The notes under the pieces are model-generated. The model did no database searches. It was given only the letters and a program-made list of their open reading frames with translations, and was not told where the DNA came from. 52,961 nucleotides of DNA from CAZMCT01 sp964564785 (GTDB taxonomy: Bacteria > Planctomycetota > Phycisphaerae > UBA1845 > Fen-1342): assembly GCA_964564785.1 (NCBI GenBank), contig CAZMCT010000010.1:1-52961 (forward strand). The letters are read 5' to 3'. The translations under genes were made by a program, and so were the position numbers. Below, piece after piece: positions 17,234 to 27,641 of this stretch. Each line of letters begins with the position of its first letter. Within the stretch, counting starts at the first letter, position 1.

Positions 17234-17668
17234 TTGCGCGCTTGTCTGCGGTGCCGCTGGCTTCGCCCGCCCGCAACGGCCGTCTTCGCGGCGGCCGTGC
17301 TGCTGCTGCCCGCGTGTGACCGCGCCCGTGCGCCGCGCACGCATCGGCTGGTCGAGGGCGTGGTCGAAAGCGTGCGCCCCGATGCCGGCCAGTTGATCGT
17401 CCGCCGGACGCCGATCGGCCGCGACAAGGGTGACCCACGGCTGGCCTGCCTGTTGACCAGCGATTCGGAAATCTACATCAACGACCGGTTTTGTCGAGCC
17501 GAGGAGATCGTCGCGGGCGACACGGTGGAAGTCATCGGGACTCCGGACACCAACCCGCGCAGCGACTGGTTCCTGGTTCTGTCCGCCCGGATCACGCGCA
17601 CCGCGGAAGCCCCGCGCGACCCCGAGCTGCCCCGGGCCGTCCCCGAACCCCGTTCCCAGGAGAATTGA
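17234..17668 (+). CDS. Small putative lipoprotein upstream of enolase
   Basis: A 144-residue protein read from TTG at 17234, which has GGAGGAAG at ideal spacing. An ATG at 17213 is the alternative but lacks a ribosome binding site. A hydrophobic signal with lipobox (AVLLLPAC) is followed by a beta-rich domain (RLVEGVVESVRPDAGQLIVR, then AEEIVAGDTVEVIGTPD) that looks like a small OB-fold or barrel. No family is recognised. It ends only 2 nt before the enolase start codon, so enolase is probably translated from the same transcript. Confidence 0.65.
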   Translation: MRACLRCRWLRPPATAVFAAAVLLLPACDRARAPRTHRLVEGVVESVRPDAGQLIVRRTPIGRDKGDPRLACLLTSDSEIYINDRFCRAEEIVAGDTVEVIGTPDTNPRSDWFLVLSARITRTAEAPRDPELPRAVPEPRSQEN

Positions 17669-17670
17669 AC

Positions 17671-18966
17671 ATGCCCGATGCGCCGTTGATTGAATCCATC
17701 GTCGCCCGCGAAATCCTCGACTCGCGCGGCAGCCCGACGGTCGAAGCCGACGTGATCCTCGAGGACGGGACGTTCGCGAGCGCGGCCGTCCCCAGTGGGG
17801 CCTCGACCGGCGAGAACGAGGCCCTCGAGCTGCGCGACGGCGACCCGAGCCGCTACCTGGGCAAGGGCGTGCTCCAGGCCGTGCGCAACGTGAACGAAAT
17901 CATCGCCCCCGCGCTGTGCGAGCTCGACCCCCGGCTTCAGGAAGAGGTCGACCGCAGGATGCTCGAACTCGACGGCACGCCCAACAAGGCCAAGCTCGGC
18001 GCGAACGCGATGCTGGCCGTGTCCGTCGCGATCGCGAAGGCCGCGGCGACCTGGGCCGGTCTGCCGCTCTACCGCTACCTCGGCGGGTCGGCCGCGCACG
18101 TGCTGCCGGTCCCGATGATGAACATCTTGAACGGGGGCCGGCACGCGGACAGCAACGTCGATTTCCAGGAGTTCATGGTGCAGCCGTGGGGCGCGCCGAA
18201 CTTCCGCGAGGGGCTCCGCTATGGGGCCGAGATCTTCCACGCCCTCAAGGGCGTGCTGAAGGACCGCGGCTACAACACCGCAGTCGGCGACGAAGGCGGT
18301 TTCGCGCCCAGCCTCAAGAGCAACGACGAGGCCCTGGAAGTGATCGCGCTCGCCGTCGAGAAGGCCGGCTACAAGCTCGGCGAACAGGTCTTCATCGCGC
18401 TCGACCCCGCCACCAGCGAGATGTGGGACAAGGACCGCCAGCAGTACCGCTTCTTCAAGTCCGCGCCCGACCGGTTCGCCACGTCCGACGAGATGATCGA
18501 CACCTGGGCCCGCTGGTGCGCCAAGTACCCGATCCGCAGTCTGGAGGACGGGCTGGCCGAGCACGACTGGGCCGGCTGGAAGAAACTCACCGCCAAGCTC
18601 GGCGACAAGATTCAACTCGTCGGCGACGACCTGTTCGTGACCAACGTCAAGTATCTCGAGCGCGGCATCCGCGAGAAGTCGGCCAACGCGATCCTGATCA
18701 AAATCAACCAGATCGGCACGCTCACCGAGACCTTCGCGGCCGTGGACCTGGCCATGCGCAGCGGCTGGGCCGCCGTGATCAGTCACCGCAGCGGCGAGAC
18801 CGAGGACACCACGATCGCCGACCTGGCCGTGGCGACCAATGCCGGCCAGATCAAGACCGGCAGCGCCAGCCGCAGCGACCGCATCGCCAAGTACAACCGG
18901 CTGCTGCGGATCGAGGAAGAGCTGGGCGAGGAGGCGGTCTACGGGGCCGCATTCTGGCGCCGCTAG
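17671..18966 (+). CDS. eno: Enolase
   Basis: A 431-residue enolase (2-phosphoglycerate to phosphoenolpyruvate, glycolysis). Conserved blocks are EILDSRGSPTVE, VPSGASTGENEALELRD, NGGRHADSNVDFQEFM, VGDEGGFAPSL, LVGDDLFVTN, ILIKINQIGTLTET and ISHRSGETEDT. These contain the Mg ligands (Asp/Glu/Asp) and the catalytic Glu and Lys. Length is standard. The start at 17671 is preceded by AGGAGAATTGAAC. It follows a lipoprotein gene by 2 nt, an unusual partner for enolase. Confidence 0.97.
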   Translation: MPDAPLIESIVAREILDSRGSPTVEADVILEDGTFASAAVPSGASTGENEALELRDGDPSRYLGKGVLQAVRNVNEIIAPALCELDPRLQEEVDRRMLELDGTPNKAKLGANAMLAVSVAIAKAAATWAGLPLYRYLGGSAAHVLPVPMMNILNGGRHADSNVDFQEFMVQPWGAPNFREGLRYGAEIFHALKGVLKDRGYNTAVGDEGGFAPSLKSNDEALEVIALAVEKAGYKLGEQVFIALDPATSEMWDKDRQQYRFFKSAPDRFATSDEMIDTWARWCAKYPIRSLEDGLAEHDWAGWKKLTAKLGDKIQLVGDDLFVTNVKYLERGIREKSANAILIKINQIGTLTETFAAVDLAMRSGWAAVISHRSGETEDTTIADLAVATNAGQIKTGSASRSDRIAKYNRLLRIEEELGEEAVYGAAFWRR

Positions 18967-19098
18967 CGATGCCGCGCCGGCGTGGCACGGCCGGCCCCGG
19001 CAATCAATCTCCGAGGCGCGTCGCCGACGCAGCACCCGCGTGCCAGTGCCGCGTCGGGGGGGCGCGGCGTCCGCTGTGCGGACCCGACCGAGGTCTCC

Positions 19099-19518
19099 GT
19101 GGGCGGTATCAACCCCTATCTACGGACCCCCGACCCCCGTTTGCCGTCGTGTACCTACACGTTGACGATCACCGACCCCGCCGGCCGCCGCCATGTGATC
19201 ACGGTCGACCCGGCGCGGATACCGTACGGCCACACCGGGCGGCCAGGCTCGATTCTCGACGTCGCCCTGGCCCACGACGTCGAGATCGATCACGCCTGCG
19301 GCGGCGTATGTGCCTGTGCGACGTGCCATGTCATCGTGCGCCGCGGCCTCGAGTCCTGTAATGCACCGGCCGACGACGAGGAGGACCAGCTTGACGAGGC
19401 CCCCGGCCTGACGCCTTGGTCGCGGCTGGCTTGCCAGTGCGTCCCCGACGGCTCGCAGCCCGTGGAGGTCGAGGTTCCGGCGTGGAACCGCAACCTGGCC
19501 CGCGAGGCGCCGCACTGA
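19099..19518 (+). CDS. [2Fe-2S] ferredoxin (Isc/adrenodoxin-like)
   Basis: A 139-residue protein from GTG 19099, with GAGG upstream. The frame stays open to 18982 but upstream residues are low-complexity. The plant/adrenodoxin-type cluster motif is CGGVCACATCHVIV with the fourth Cys in LACQC, followed by VEVPAW. The acidic region PADDEEDQLDE before the fourth Cys is typical of the Isc-linked ferredoxins that donate electrons during iron-sulfur assembly or to cytochromes. No isc genes are nearby, so the partner is open. It lies 132 nt downstream of enolase. Confidence 0.85.
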   Translation: MGGINPYLRTPDPRLPSCTYTLTITDPAGRRHVITVDPARIPYGHTGRPGSILDVALAHDVEIDHACGGVCACATCHVIVRRGLESCNAPADDEEDQLDEAPGLTPWSRLACQCVPDGSQPVEVEVPAWNRNLAREAPH

Positions 19519-19585
19519 GCGCCGGCCGCACGGCCACCGGCGCTGGCTGTGGTCCGGCGCCTCCGCGCACGATCCGCTGACGGCC

Positions 19586-19613
19586 TTGCCGGCTTTGGCC
19601 GATGTCATATAAT
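19586..19613 (+). promoter_or_regulatory. Promoter of tRNA-Tyr
   Basis: TTGCCG (19586-19591), 16-bp spacer, perfect TATAAT (19608-19613), 41 nt before the tRNA 5' end. Confidence 0.65.
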
Positions 19614-19653
19614 GCGGCGTTGCGGGCCTCCCGGCGGGCCGGCGACAACCTGC

Positions 19654-19736
19654 GGGCGTGTGTCCGAGTGGCCAAAGGAGACGGGCTGTAAACCCGTTGG
19701 CTTATGCCTACGTTGGTTCGAATCCAACCGCGCCCA
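19654..19736 (+). tRNA. tRNA-Tyr (GTA anticodon)
   Basis: An 83-nt class II tRNA. The acceptor stem is GGGCGTG with CGCGCCC, the discriminator is A at 19736, and the anticodon loop CTGTAAA gives GTA. A variable arm (TGGCTTATGCCTA region) and a T-arm GTTGG-TTCGAAT-CCAAC are present. CCA is not encoded. Confidence 0.96.
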
Positions 19737-19831
19737 GTGGAGCAAATCCGACCGCCCGCGAGCGGACAGCGACGCGCGCCGACCGGCGTTCGACTCGTCG
19801 CCGCTCGGGGGGGTGGCGGTCGCGCAGGCGT

Positions 19832-20647
19832 TTACTCTTCGTCTTCTTCGCTTGTCCCGCGGCTGCCGGCCCAGACCCGGTACGCCAGGATTCCGCGGCG
19901 CGACGGGCTGCGCAGGAAATCGAGCAGCCGACGGCCGACGTCGGTCTGCACGATCTCGGCCACACGCTCCACGGCCTGCGGCAGCGGCAGTCCCTGGCGA
20001 TAGAGCACCCGATAGCATTCGCGGAGTTCGGTCCGCTCGCGGGCGCCGATTCCCGCCCGGCGCAGGCCCACCGTGTTCGTACCGAGCACCACCTCGGGAT
20101 AGCGTACGAGCATGAAAGGCGGCACGTCCTGCGCGAGAGCCACGCTGCCTCCGATCATGGTCAGCTCGCCGATGCGCGTGAACTGGTGCGCCACGACGTT
20201 ACCGCTGATGAAGGCACGCCGGCCGACCTCGATATGCCCGCCCAGCATCGATCCGTTGGCGATCGTGACCTCATCGCCCACTACGCAGTTGTGGCCGACG
20301 TGGCTGGTCGCCATGAGGTAGCATTTCCGGCCGATGTAGGTCGTGCTGCCCGGCATCGTGCCGCGGTGCACGCTGGCGTGCTCGCGCACCACGGTCTCTT
20401 CACCGATCTCCGTGTAGCTCGGCTCCCCGGCCCACTTCGTGTCCTGCGGGTGATGGCCGACGACGGCGAACGGGTGGATCTGGCAGCGGGCGCCGAGCGT
20501 CGTGCCGTCGGAGACGTACGCGTGCGGGTACAGCCGCACGCCGGGCCCGATGCGTACGTGCCGCTCCACGATCGCGTAGGCCCCGATCTCCGCGGTGGGG
20601 TCGACTTCGGCTGTCTTGTCGATGACGGCGGTGCTGTGTATGGACAT
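19832..20647 (-). CDS. lpxA: UDP-N-acetylglucosamine O-acyltransferase
   Basis: A 271-residue left-handed beta-helix protein built of hexapeptide repeats. The sequence HPFAVVGHHPQDTKW, the catalytic-His segment LMATSHVGHNC and GTNTVGLRRAGIGAR are diagnostic of LpxA, which catalyses the first step of lipid A synthesis in the cytoplasm. This implies an LPS-bearing outer membrane. The C-terminal helical domain is complete, with an acidic tail. It does not sit beside lpxC/fabZ/lpxD here. A TAGAAT box 6 nt from the ATG suggests its own, essentially leaderless transcript. Confidence 0.95.
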   Translation of the reverse strand: MSIHSTAVIDKTAEVDPTAEIGAYAIVERHVRIGPGVRLYPHAYVSDGTTLGARCQIHPFAVVGHHPQDTKWAGEPSYTEIGEETVVREHASVHRGTMPGSTTYIGRKCYLMATSHVGHNCVVGDEVTIANGSMLGGHIEVGRRAFISGNVVAHQFTRIGELTMIGGSVALAQDVPPFMLVRYPEVVLGTNTVGLRRAGIGARERTELRECYRVLYRQGLPLPQAVERVAEIVQTDVGRRLLDFLRSPSRRGILAYRVWAGSRGTSEEDEE

Positions 20648-20653
20648 GCGCTC

Positions 20654-20659
20654 ATTCTA
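20654..20659 (-). promoter_or_regulatory. -10 box immediately upstream of lpxA
   Basis: TAGAAT on the minus strand, followed by 6 nt and then the ATG at 20647, so the expected transcript starts at or next to the start codon. No ribosome binding site fits between them. Confidence 0.5.
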
Positions 20660-20748
20660 GAGCGCCCCCCCCAGCACCGCCTAGGTGCCGGTCCTCCGCG
20701 CGCGGCGAGCATCGCTGCGAAACGGCGGTCGGCGGCCGGCCGCGGGGT

Positions 20749-23700
20749 TCACGCGTGCTCCGCGTCGGTCACATCCGCCGCGTTCCTCGCGGCTGCCGGC
20801 GTGCTGGGTGCCCGCCGGCCCGCGCGGAGCTGGATCACGTAGTAGAACACCGGCGTCAGGAACAGGCCGAAAACCGTCACGCCCAGCATGCCGGCGAACA
20901 CCGCGATGCCCAGCGTCACGCGCATCTCGGCCCCGGCGCCCTTGGCCAGCGCCAGCGGCACCACACCGAAGATGAACGCGAACGAGGTCATCAGGATGGG
21001 CCGCACGCGCAGCTTGCAGGCCTCCAGCGTCGCCTCGCGCCGCGGCATCCCGCCCGCCTGCTTCATCTTCGCGAACTCGACGATCAGGATCGCGTTCTTG
21101 CAGGCCAGCCCCACCAGCGTGACGAACCCCACCTGCGTGAAGATATTGATGTCGAGTTTCGCCGCCGCCACGCCGATCAGCGACGAGAGAATGCACATCG
21201 GCACGACCAGGATCACCGACAGCGGCAGCGTCCAGCTCTCGTACTGCGCCGCCAGGATCAGGAACACCAGCAACACCGCCCCGCCGAACGCGAAGATGGC
21301 CGTGTTGCCGGCCAGAATCTGCAGCAGCGTCAGCTCGGTCCACGCGTAGCCCATCGACGGCGCCAGCTCGCGTTTCGCCAGATCGTCGACGATGCGCACC
21401 GCCTCGCCCGAGCTGACCCCGGGTGCGGCCGCGCCGTTGATCGCCGCCGCCGGATACATGTTGTAGCGCACGACCATCACCGGCCCGCTGATGTCGTCGA
21501 TCTTCGCCAGCGTGCTGAGCGGCAGCATCGCGCCGCGCGCGTTGCGGACCTTCAGCCGGCCGACGTCGGACGCGTTGATCCGGAACGGCGAGTCCGCCTG
21601 CAGGTTCACCTGCCAGGTGCGGCCGAAGCGGCTGATGTCGTTGACGTACTGGCCGCCGAGGAAGACCTGCAGCGTGTTGAAGACCTCGGACAGCGGCACG
21701 CCCAGGGCCTTGGCCTTCGTGCGGTCGAGGTCGACGTAGAGCTGCGGTGTGTTGGCCCGGAACAGGTTCAGCATCCCGGCGATGCCGGGTGTGCGGGCCC
21801 CCTGCGAAGCGAAGTTGTCGGCCTGGCCCTCGAGCATGTCCAGGCCCGCGTCGCTGCGGTCCTGGATCATGACCTTGAAGCCGCCGGCCGTGCCCAGGCC
21901 GTCGACCGGCGGAGCGCCGAAAGCGGCCACGACGGCCTCGGGGACCGCCTGGTAGGTCTGCTGCTGGAGGCTTCGCAGGATCTGGGTGACGTACTTGTCC
22001 TTGCCGTGCCGGTGCTCGAAGTCCTCGAAGATGACGTACAGCGAGGCGAAGTTGGAGCCGTTCGCGCCCAGCAGGGCCGACTGGCCCGCGATGCCGAGCG
22101 TGTGCTGCACGCCCGGCGTCTTCCGCGCGAGGTCGTCGACCTGGGCCAGCACGGCCAGGGTGCGGGCCAGCGAGGCGGAGTCCGGGAGCTGGATGTTGAC
22201 GATCCCGTAGCCCTTGTCCTGCGCGGGGATGAACCCGCCCGGCACGCGCGTGAAGCCCCAGTAGGTCGCGTACAGCAGCCCGCCGTAGACGATCAACACC
22301 AGCACGCTGACGCGCAGCAGCCCGCCCACGACGCGGGTGTAGCCGACCGTCCCGACCTTGAACGTCCAGTTGAAGGCCTTGAAGAACCACCCCAGCAGCG
22401 CGTTCAGCAGCCACGTCAGCGGGTCGCGCTGCTCGGCGCGGGCCCGCAGCAGCACGGCCGACAACGCCGGGCTCAGCGTCAGCGAGTTGATGCCCGAGAA
22501 GATCACCGCCACCGCGATGGTCAGCGCGAACTGCTTGAAGAACTGGCCCGTGATCCCCGTGATGAACGCACACGGAATGAACACCGACGCCAGCACCAGC
22601 GTGATGGCGACGATCGGGCCCGAGACCTCCTCCATGGCCTTGTAGGCGGCCTCCTTCGGTCTCAGTCCGTGCTCGAGATGATGCTCCACGGCTTCCACCA
22701 CCACGATCGCGTCGTCGACCACGATCCCGATCGCTAGCACCAGCCCCAGCAGCGAGATGTTGTTCAGTGAAAAGCCCATCAGGGCCATCACCGCGAACGT
22801 CCCCACGATCGCCACCGGCACCGCGATCAGCGGGATCAGCGTCGCCCGCCAGCTCTGCAGGAAGATCAGCACCACGATCCCGACCAGTACGATCGCGTCG
22901 CGCAGCGCCTTGAACACCTCGTGGATCGACTCGTTGATGAACGGCGTCGTGTCGTACACGATCGCGTAGTCCAGGCCGGCCGGGAAGCGCTGCTTCAGCT
23001 CGGCCATCTTGGCGCGGATGCCCTCGGCCGTGGCCAGCGCGTTCGAGCCGGGGAGCTGGAAGATCGCCAGCCCGACCGACGGCCCGCCGTCGAGCGTGCA
23101 GGCCTGGTCCTGGTTCTTGGCCCCCAGCTCGATCCGCGCCAGGTCGCGCAGCCGGACGATCTCCCCCCGGCTGCCGGTCTTGACCACGATGTCGCCGAAC
23201 TGCTCCGGCTCCGCCAGCCGCCCCAGCGTGCTCATCGTGTACTGGAAATCGACCCGCCGGTCCCCCGTCGGCGGCTGGCCGATCTGGCCCGCCGCTACCT
23301 GCACGTTCTGCTCCTTGACCGCGCTCACCACGTCGCTGGCCGTCAGCTGGCGGGCGTCCAGCTTCTCCGGGTCGAGCCAGACCCGCATGCTGTAGTCCTG
23401 CTGGCCGAAATAGGCCACGTCCCCCACGCCCGGCATCCGCGCCAGCTCGTCCTTCACCTGGATCGTCGCGTAGTTGCTGATGTAGAGCTGGTCGTACCGC
23501 CGGTCGGGCGAGAACAGGTTCACGCACAGCAGGATGGCCGGCGATTTCTTCTTGGTCGTGACCCCGGTCTGCTTCACGATGTCCGGCAGGGTCGGCATCG
23601 CCAGCGACACGCGGTTCTGCACCAGCACCTGCGCCATGTCGAGGTTGGTGCCGAGCTGGAACGTCACCGTCAGGTTGTAGGTGCCGTCGTTCGTGCAGTT

Positions 23701-23943
23701 CGACGACATGTACAACATGTTCTCCACCCCGTTCACCTGCTGCTCGATCGGCGCAGCCACCGTCTCCGCCACGACCTTCGCGCTGGCCCCCGGATACATG
23801 CAGCTCACCTGCACCGTGGGCGGCGTGATCTCCGGATACTGGGCGACCGGCAGCGTGAAGACCGCGGCCAGCCCCGCCAGCGTGATCACGATGGACGGCA
23901 CCGACGCCATGATCGGCCGGTCGATGAAGACGCGTGACAGCAC
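20749..23943 (-). CDS. RND efflux pump inner-membrane subunit (HAE1/AcrB-like)
   Basis: A 1064-residue protein of standard length. It has an N-terminal membrane helix, two large periplasmic loops and twelve predicted membrane helices. The proton-relay region VLAIGIVVDDAIVVVEAVEHHL carries the adjacent Asp pair. Typical blocks are VAQYPEITPPTVQVS near residue 35, LGTNLDMAQVLVQNRV and FVTLVGLACKNAILIVEFA. This is the proton-driven transporter of a tripartite pump exporting amphiphilic drugs or metabolites. It is preceded by its adaptor, 13 nt away, in one operon. No outer-membrane channel gene is in this window. Confidence 0.95.
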   Translation of the reverse strand: MLSRVFIDRPIMASVPSIVITLAGLAAVFTLPVAQYPEITPPTVQVSCMYPGASAKVVAETVAAPIEQQVNGVENMLYMSSNCTNDGTYNLTVTFQLGTNLDMAQVLVQNRVSLAMPTLPDIVKQTGVTTKKKSPAILLCVNLFSPDRRYDQLYISNYATIQVKDELARMPGVGDVAYFGQQDYSMRVWLDPEKLDARQLTASDVVSAVKEQNVQVAAGQIGQPPTGDRRVDFQYTMSTLGRLAEPEQFGDIVVKTGSRGEIVRLRDLARIELGAKNQDQACTLDGGPSVGLAIFQLPGSNALATAEGIRAKMAELKQRFPAGLDYAIVYDTTPFINESIHEVFKALRDAIVLVGIVVLIFLQSWRATLIPLIAVPVAIVGTFAVMALMGFSLNNISLLGLVLAIGIVVDDAIVVVEAVEHHLEHGLRPKEAAYKAMEEVSGPIVAITLVLASVFIPCAFITGITGQFFKQFALTIAVAVIFSGINSLTLSPALSAVLLRARAEQRDPLTWLLNALLGWFFKAFNWTFKVGTVGYTRVVGGLLRVSVLVLIVYGGLLYATYWGFTRVPGGFIPAQDKGYGIVNIQLPDSASLARTLAVLAQVDDLARKTPGVQHTLGIAGQSALLGANGSNFASLYVIFEDFEHRHGKDKYVTQILRSLQQQTYQAVPEAVVAAFGAPPVDGLGTAGGFKVMIQDRSDAGLDMLEGQADNFASQGARTPGIAGMLNLFRANTPQLYVDLDRTKAKALGVPLSEVFNTLQVFLGGQYVNDISRFGRTWQVNLQADSPFRINASDVGRLKVRNARGAMLPLSTLAKIDDISGPVMVVRYNMYPAAAINGAAAPGVSSGEAVRIVDDLAKRELAPSMGYAWTELTLLQILAGNTAIFAFGGAVLLVFLILAAQYESWTLPLSVILVVPMCILSSLIGVAAAKLDINIFTQVGFVTLVGLACKNAILIVEFAKMKQAGGMPRREATLEACKLRVRPILMTSFAFIFGVVPLALAKGAGAEMRVTLGIAVFAGMLGVTVFGLFLTPVFYYVIQLRAGRRAPSTPAAARNAADVTDAEHA

Positions 23944-23956
23944 GGTGTACCCTCGC

Positions 23957-25189
23957 TCAGCCGCCGCCCGGGGCGGCGGACCGCGCGGGCGCGGACGCCG
24001 TCGCCGCTGCGGCCACTTCCGAGCCGACCGGCATCGGGGCCTCGACCGGCTTGACCGTCAGTCCCGGGCGCACCCGCTGCATCCCGGTCACAATCACCCG
24101 CTCGTCCGGTTTCAAGCCGGCCACGATGACACGCAGCCCCCGGTCCAGCGTTCCGACTTCCACCGGCCGGTACTCGACCACGTTCTGCTCGTTCACCACG
24201 TAGAGGTAGCGCTGCCCCTGGTCCGAGCCCAGCGCCCGCTCCGTCACGGTCAATGCCTTATACGGCGCGCTGACCGGGATTCGCACGCGGACGAACAGTC
24301 CGGCCAGCAGCACGCCGTCCTGATTCGGGAACCGCGCCCGGGCCTGGATCGTCCCCGTCGTCGGGTCCAGGGCCGGCGCGACGTAGTCGATCACGCCCTC
24401 GTGCGGAAAGCCCTCGTCCGTCATCACGCCGATGAACACCGGCACGTTCTGGTCCTTCAGCTCCGGACGGTCCCGGAGCGACTTGCCCTCGGCCGCCAGC
24501 CGCTGCCGCGTCCGCTCCTGGAGCGTCAGCACGTCGCGCTCGCTCAGGTCACAGTAGACGTACACGTCCTCGTCGTTCGTGATCGTCGCCAGCGTGGTCA
24601 CGTCGGCCTGGATGACGTTGCCGGGGTCCACGAGGTTACGGCTGACCCGGCCGGCGATCGGCGCCGTCACTTCGCACCACGCCAGCTCGAGCTTGTCCTG
24701 CGCGAGCGCCGCCTGTGCGGCCATGACCGCTGCCCGCATCGCGTCGCGGTTCGCGTTCGCGGTCGAAAACTCGTCGGCGCTGGCTTCCCCGCGCGAGTAC
24801 AGGTCGTTGATTCGCACGGCCTCGAACTCGGCCTTCTCCCGCTGCGCCTCCTTGAGCGCCAGATCGGCCTCCGCCTGCGCCACCGCGTGCTCGAACGGCC
24901 GGGCATCGATTTTCAATAGAACCTGACCGGCCTTGACCTTCGCCCGCGGCGCTACCACCACCTGTTCGAGGAAGCCGCTGACGCGGGCCCGCACCTCGAC
25001 CGATTCCAGCGCCGCCGTCGCCCCCGTCAGCACGATCTCGTCCGTCACTTCGCGCAGCACCGGCCGGCTCACGCTCACCTCGGCCGGTGGCGCCGGTGCA
25101 GCCGGGGGGGTCGCGGGCGAACACCCGCTCGACCCGGCGGCCAGGCCCGCCACACTCAACAGCAACAGCCCGCTTAGGACCTTGCGCAT
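23957..25189 (-). CDS. RND efflux periplasmic adaptor (membrane fusion protein)
   Basis: A 410-residue lipoprotein. The signal ends in a lipobox-like AGSSGC, followed by a Pro/Ala-rich linker. A barrel-sandwich half then occurs (ATAALESVEVRARVSGFL), a coiled-coil hairpin (AQAEADLALKEAQREKAEFE and AQAALAQDKLELAWCEVTAPI), the second lipoyl half (APIAGRVSRNLVDPGNVI), and C-terminal barrel and membrane-proximal domains (KPDERVIVTGMQRVRPG). It bridges the AcrB-like subunit and an outer-membrane channel. The start at 25189 is preceded by GAGGA; the open frame reaches 25291 but that part lies in the leader. Confidence 0.93.
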   Translation of the reverse strand: MRKVLSGLLLLSVAGLAAGSSGCSPATPPAAPAPPAEVSVSRPVLREVTDEIVLTGATAALESVEVRARVSGFLEQVVVAPRAKVKAGQVLLKIDARPFEHAVAQAEADLALKEAQREKAEFEAVRINDLYSRGEASADEFSTANANRDAMRAAVMAAQAALAQDKLELAWCEVTAPIAGRVSRNLVDPGNVIQADVTTLATITNDEDVYVYCDLSERDVLTLQERTRQRLAAEGKSLRDRPELKDQNVPVFIGVMTDEGFPHEGVIDYVAPALDPTTGTIQARARFPNQDGVLLAGLFVRVRIPVSAPYKALTVTERALGSDQGQRYLYVVNEQNVVEYRPVEVGTLDRGLRVIVAGLKPDERVIVTGMQRVRPGLTVKPVEAPMPVGSEVAAAATASAPARSAAPGGG

Positions 25190-25294
25190 GGCTCCTCCTG
25201 CGGAATCGCCGCGACCCGCCTGCGACGGCCTACCCCTCGGCGGGATTGCGGGGACGGCTCTCTTGGCCCGAACGAGCGCCCAACCAGGCACGTC

Positions 25295-25323
25295 AGTGTA
25301 GATGTTCGCAGTTCCTCCAGCAA
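25295..25323 (-). promoter_or_regulatory. Promoter of the RND operon
   Basis: On the minus strand TTGCTG (25318-25323), 17-bp spacer, TACACT (25295-25300). It gives a leader of about 100 nt before the adaptor ATG. The same -35 sequence and spacing occur at rpmI. Confidence 0.5.
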
Positions 25324-25405
25324 GCCCCGCGTTTCACGCCCGCGCCGCTCGCGTTGACCGGCACGCGCCCGCTCCCCAGAATGACGCCGGTCGCTGGAGG
25401 AAACC

Positions 25406-27385
<1,980 letters not shown>

Positions 27386-27575
27386 TCTCCTCGCCGCGCC
27401 GGCATTTCGAGGGCCGCGGCGGCTCGCGTCGTTCCGGGCCGATCGCCCGCCGCGACCGAGGAGGAATCCGGCACCGGACGGAAAGGTCGCTCGCACGCGA
27501 GGCGCCCGCCGCCCTCCGCGGCCGGATTCCGCCGTGCGCCGCGCGCCGGAACGACACCCCGCCGCGCGGCGCGAA
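27386..27575. repeat. Gene-free stretch with GC-rich dispersed-repeat remnants
   Basis: Blocks such as CTCCTCGCCGCGCC, CGTTCCGGGCCGATCGCCCG, GAGGAATCCGGCACCGGACG and the inverted GCGCCGGAACGACACC resemble a diverged and mosaic GTCATTCC/GAGGAATC-type repeat. Several frames are open here only because the DNA is GC-rich. Confidence 0.4.
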
Positions 27576-27604
27576 ATGACAAGCCCCGGACGAGCCGCTA
27601 CATT
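27576..27604 (+). promoter_or_regulatory. Promoter of the MscS-type channel gene
   Basis: ATGACA (27576-27581), 17-bp spacer, TACATT (27599-27604); expected start near 27611. It excludes the in-frame ATG at 27576 as a start codon because that codon is part of the -35 box. Confidence 0.55.
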
Positions 27605-27641
27605 GCTGGGGGCCGGGGCAGAAGCCGGTGAGACCGTGCGA

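Noticed and set aside
18982..19098. Ferredoxin starting at 18982
   Set aside because: The added 39 residues are low-complexity and lack a ribosome binding site; GTG 19099 is preceded by GAGG and fits the family length.
20681..23527. Very long open frame on the same strand as the RND transporter but in another frame (948 codons)
   Set aside because: Translation is Arg/Gly/Ala-rich low complexity with no family resemblance; it is a GC-rich shadow of the transporter gene.
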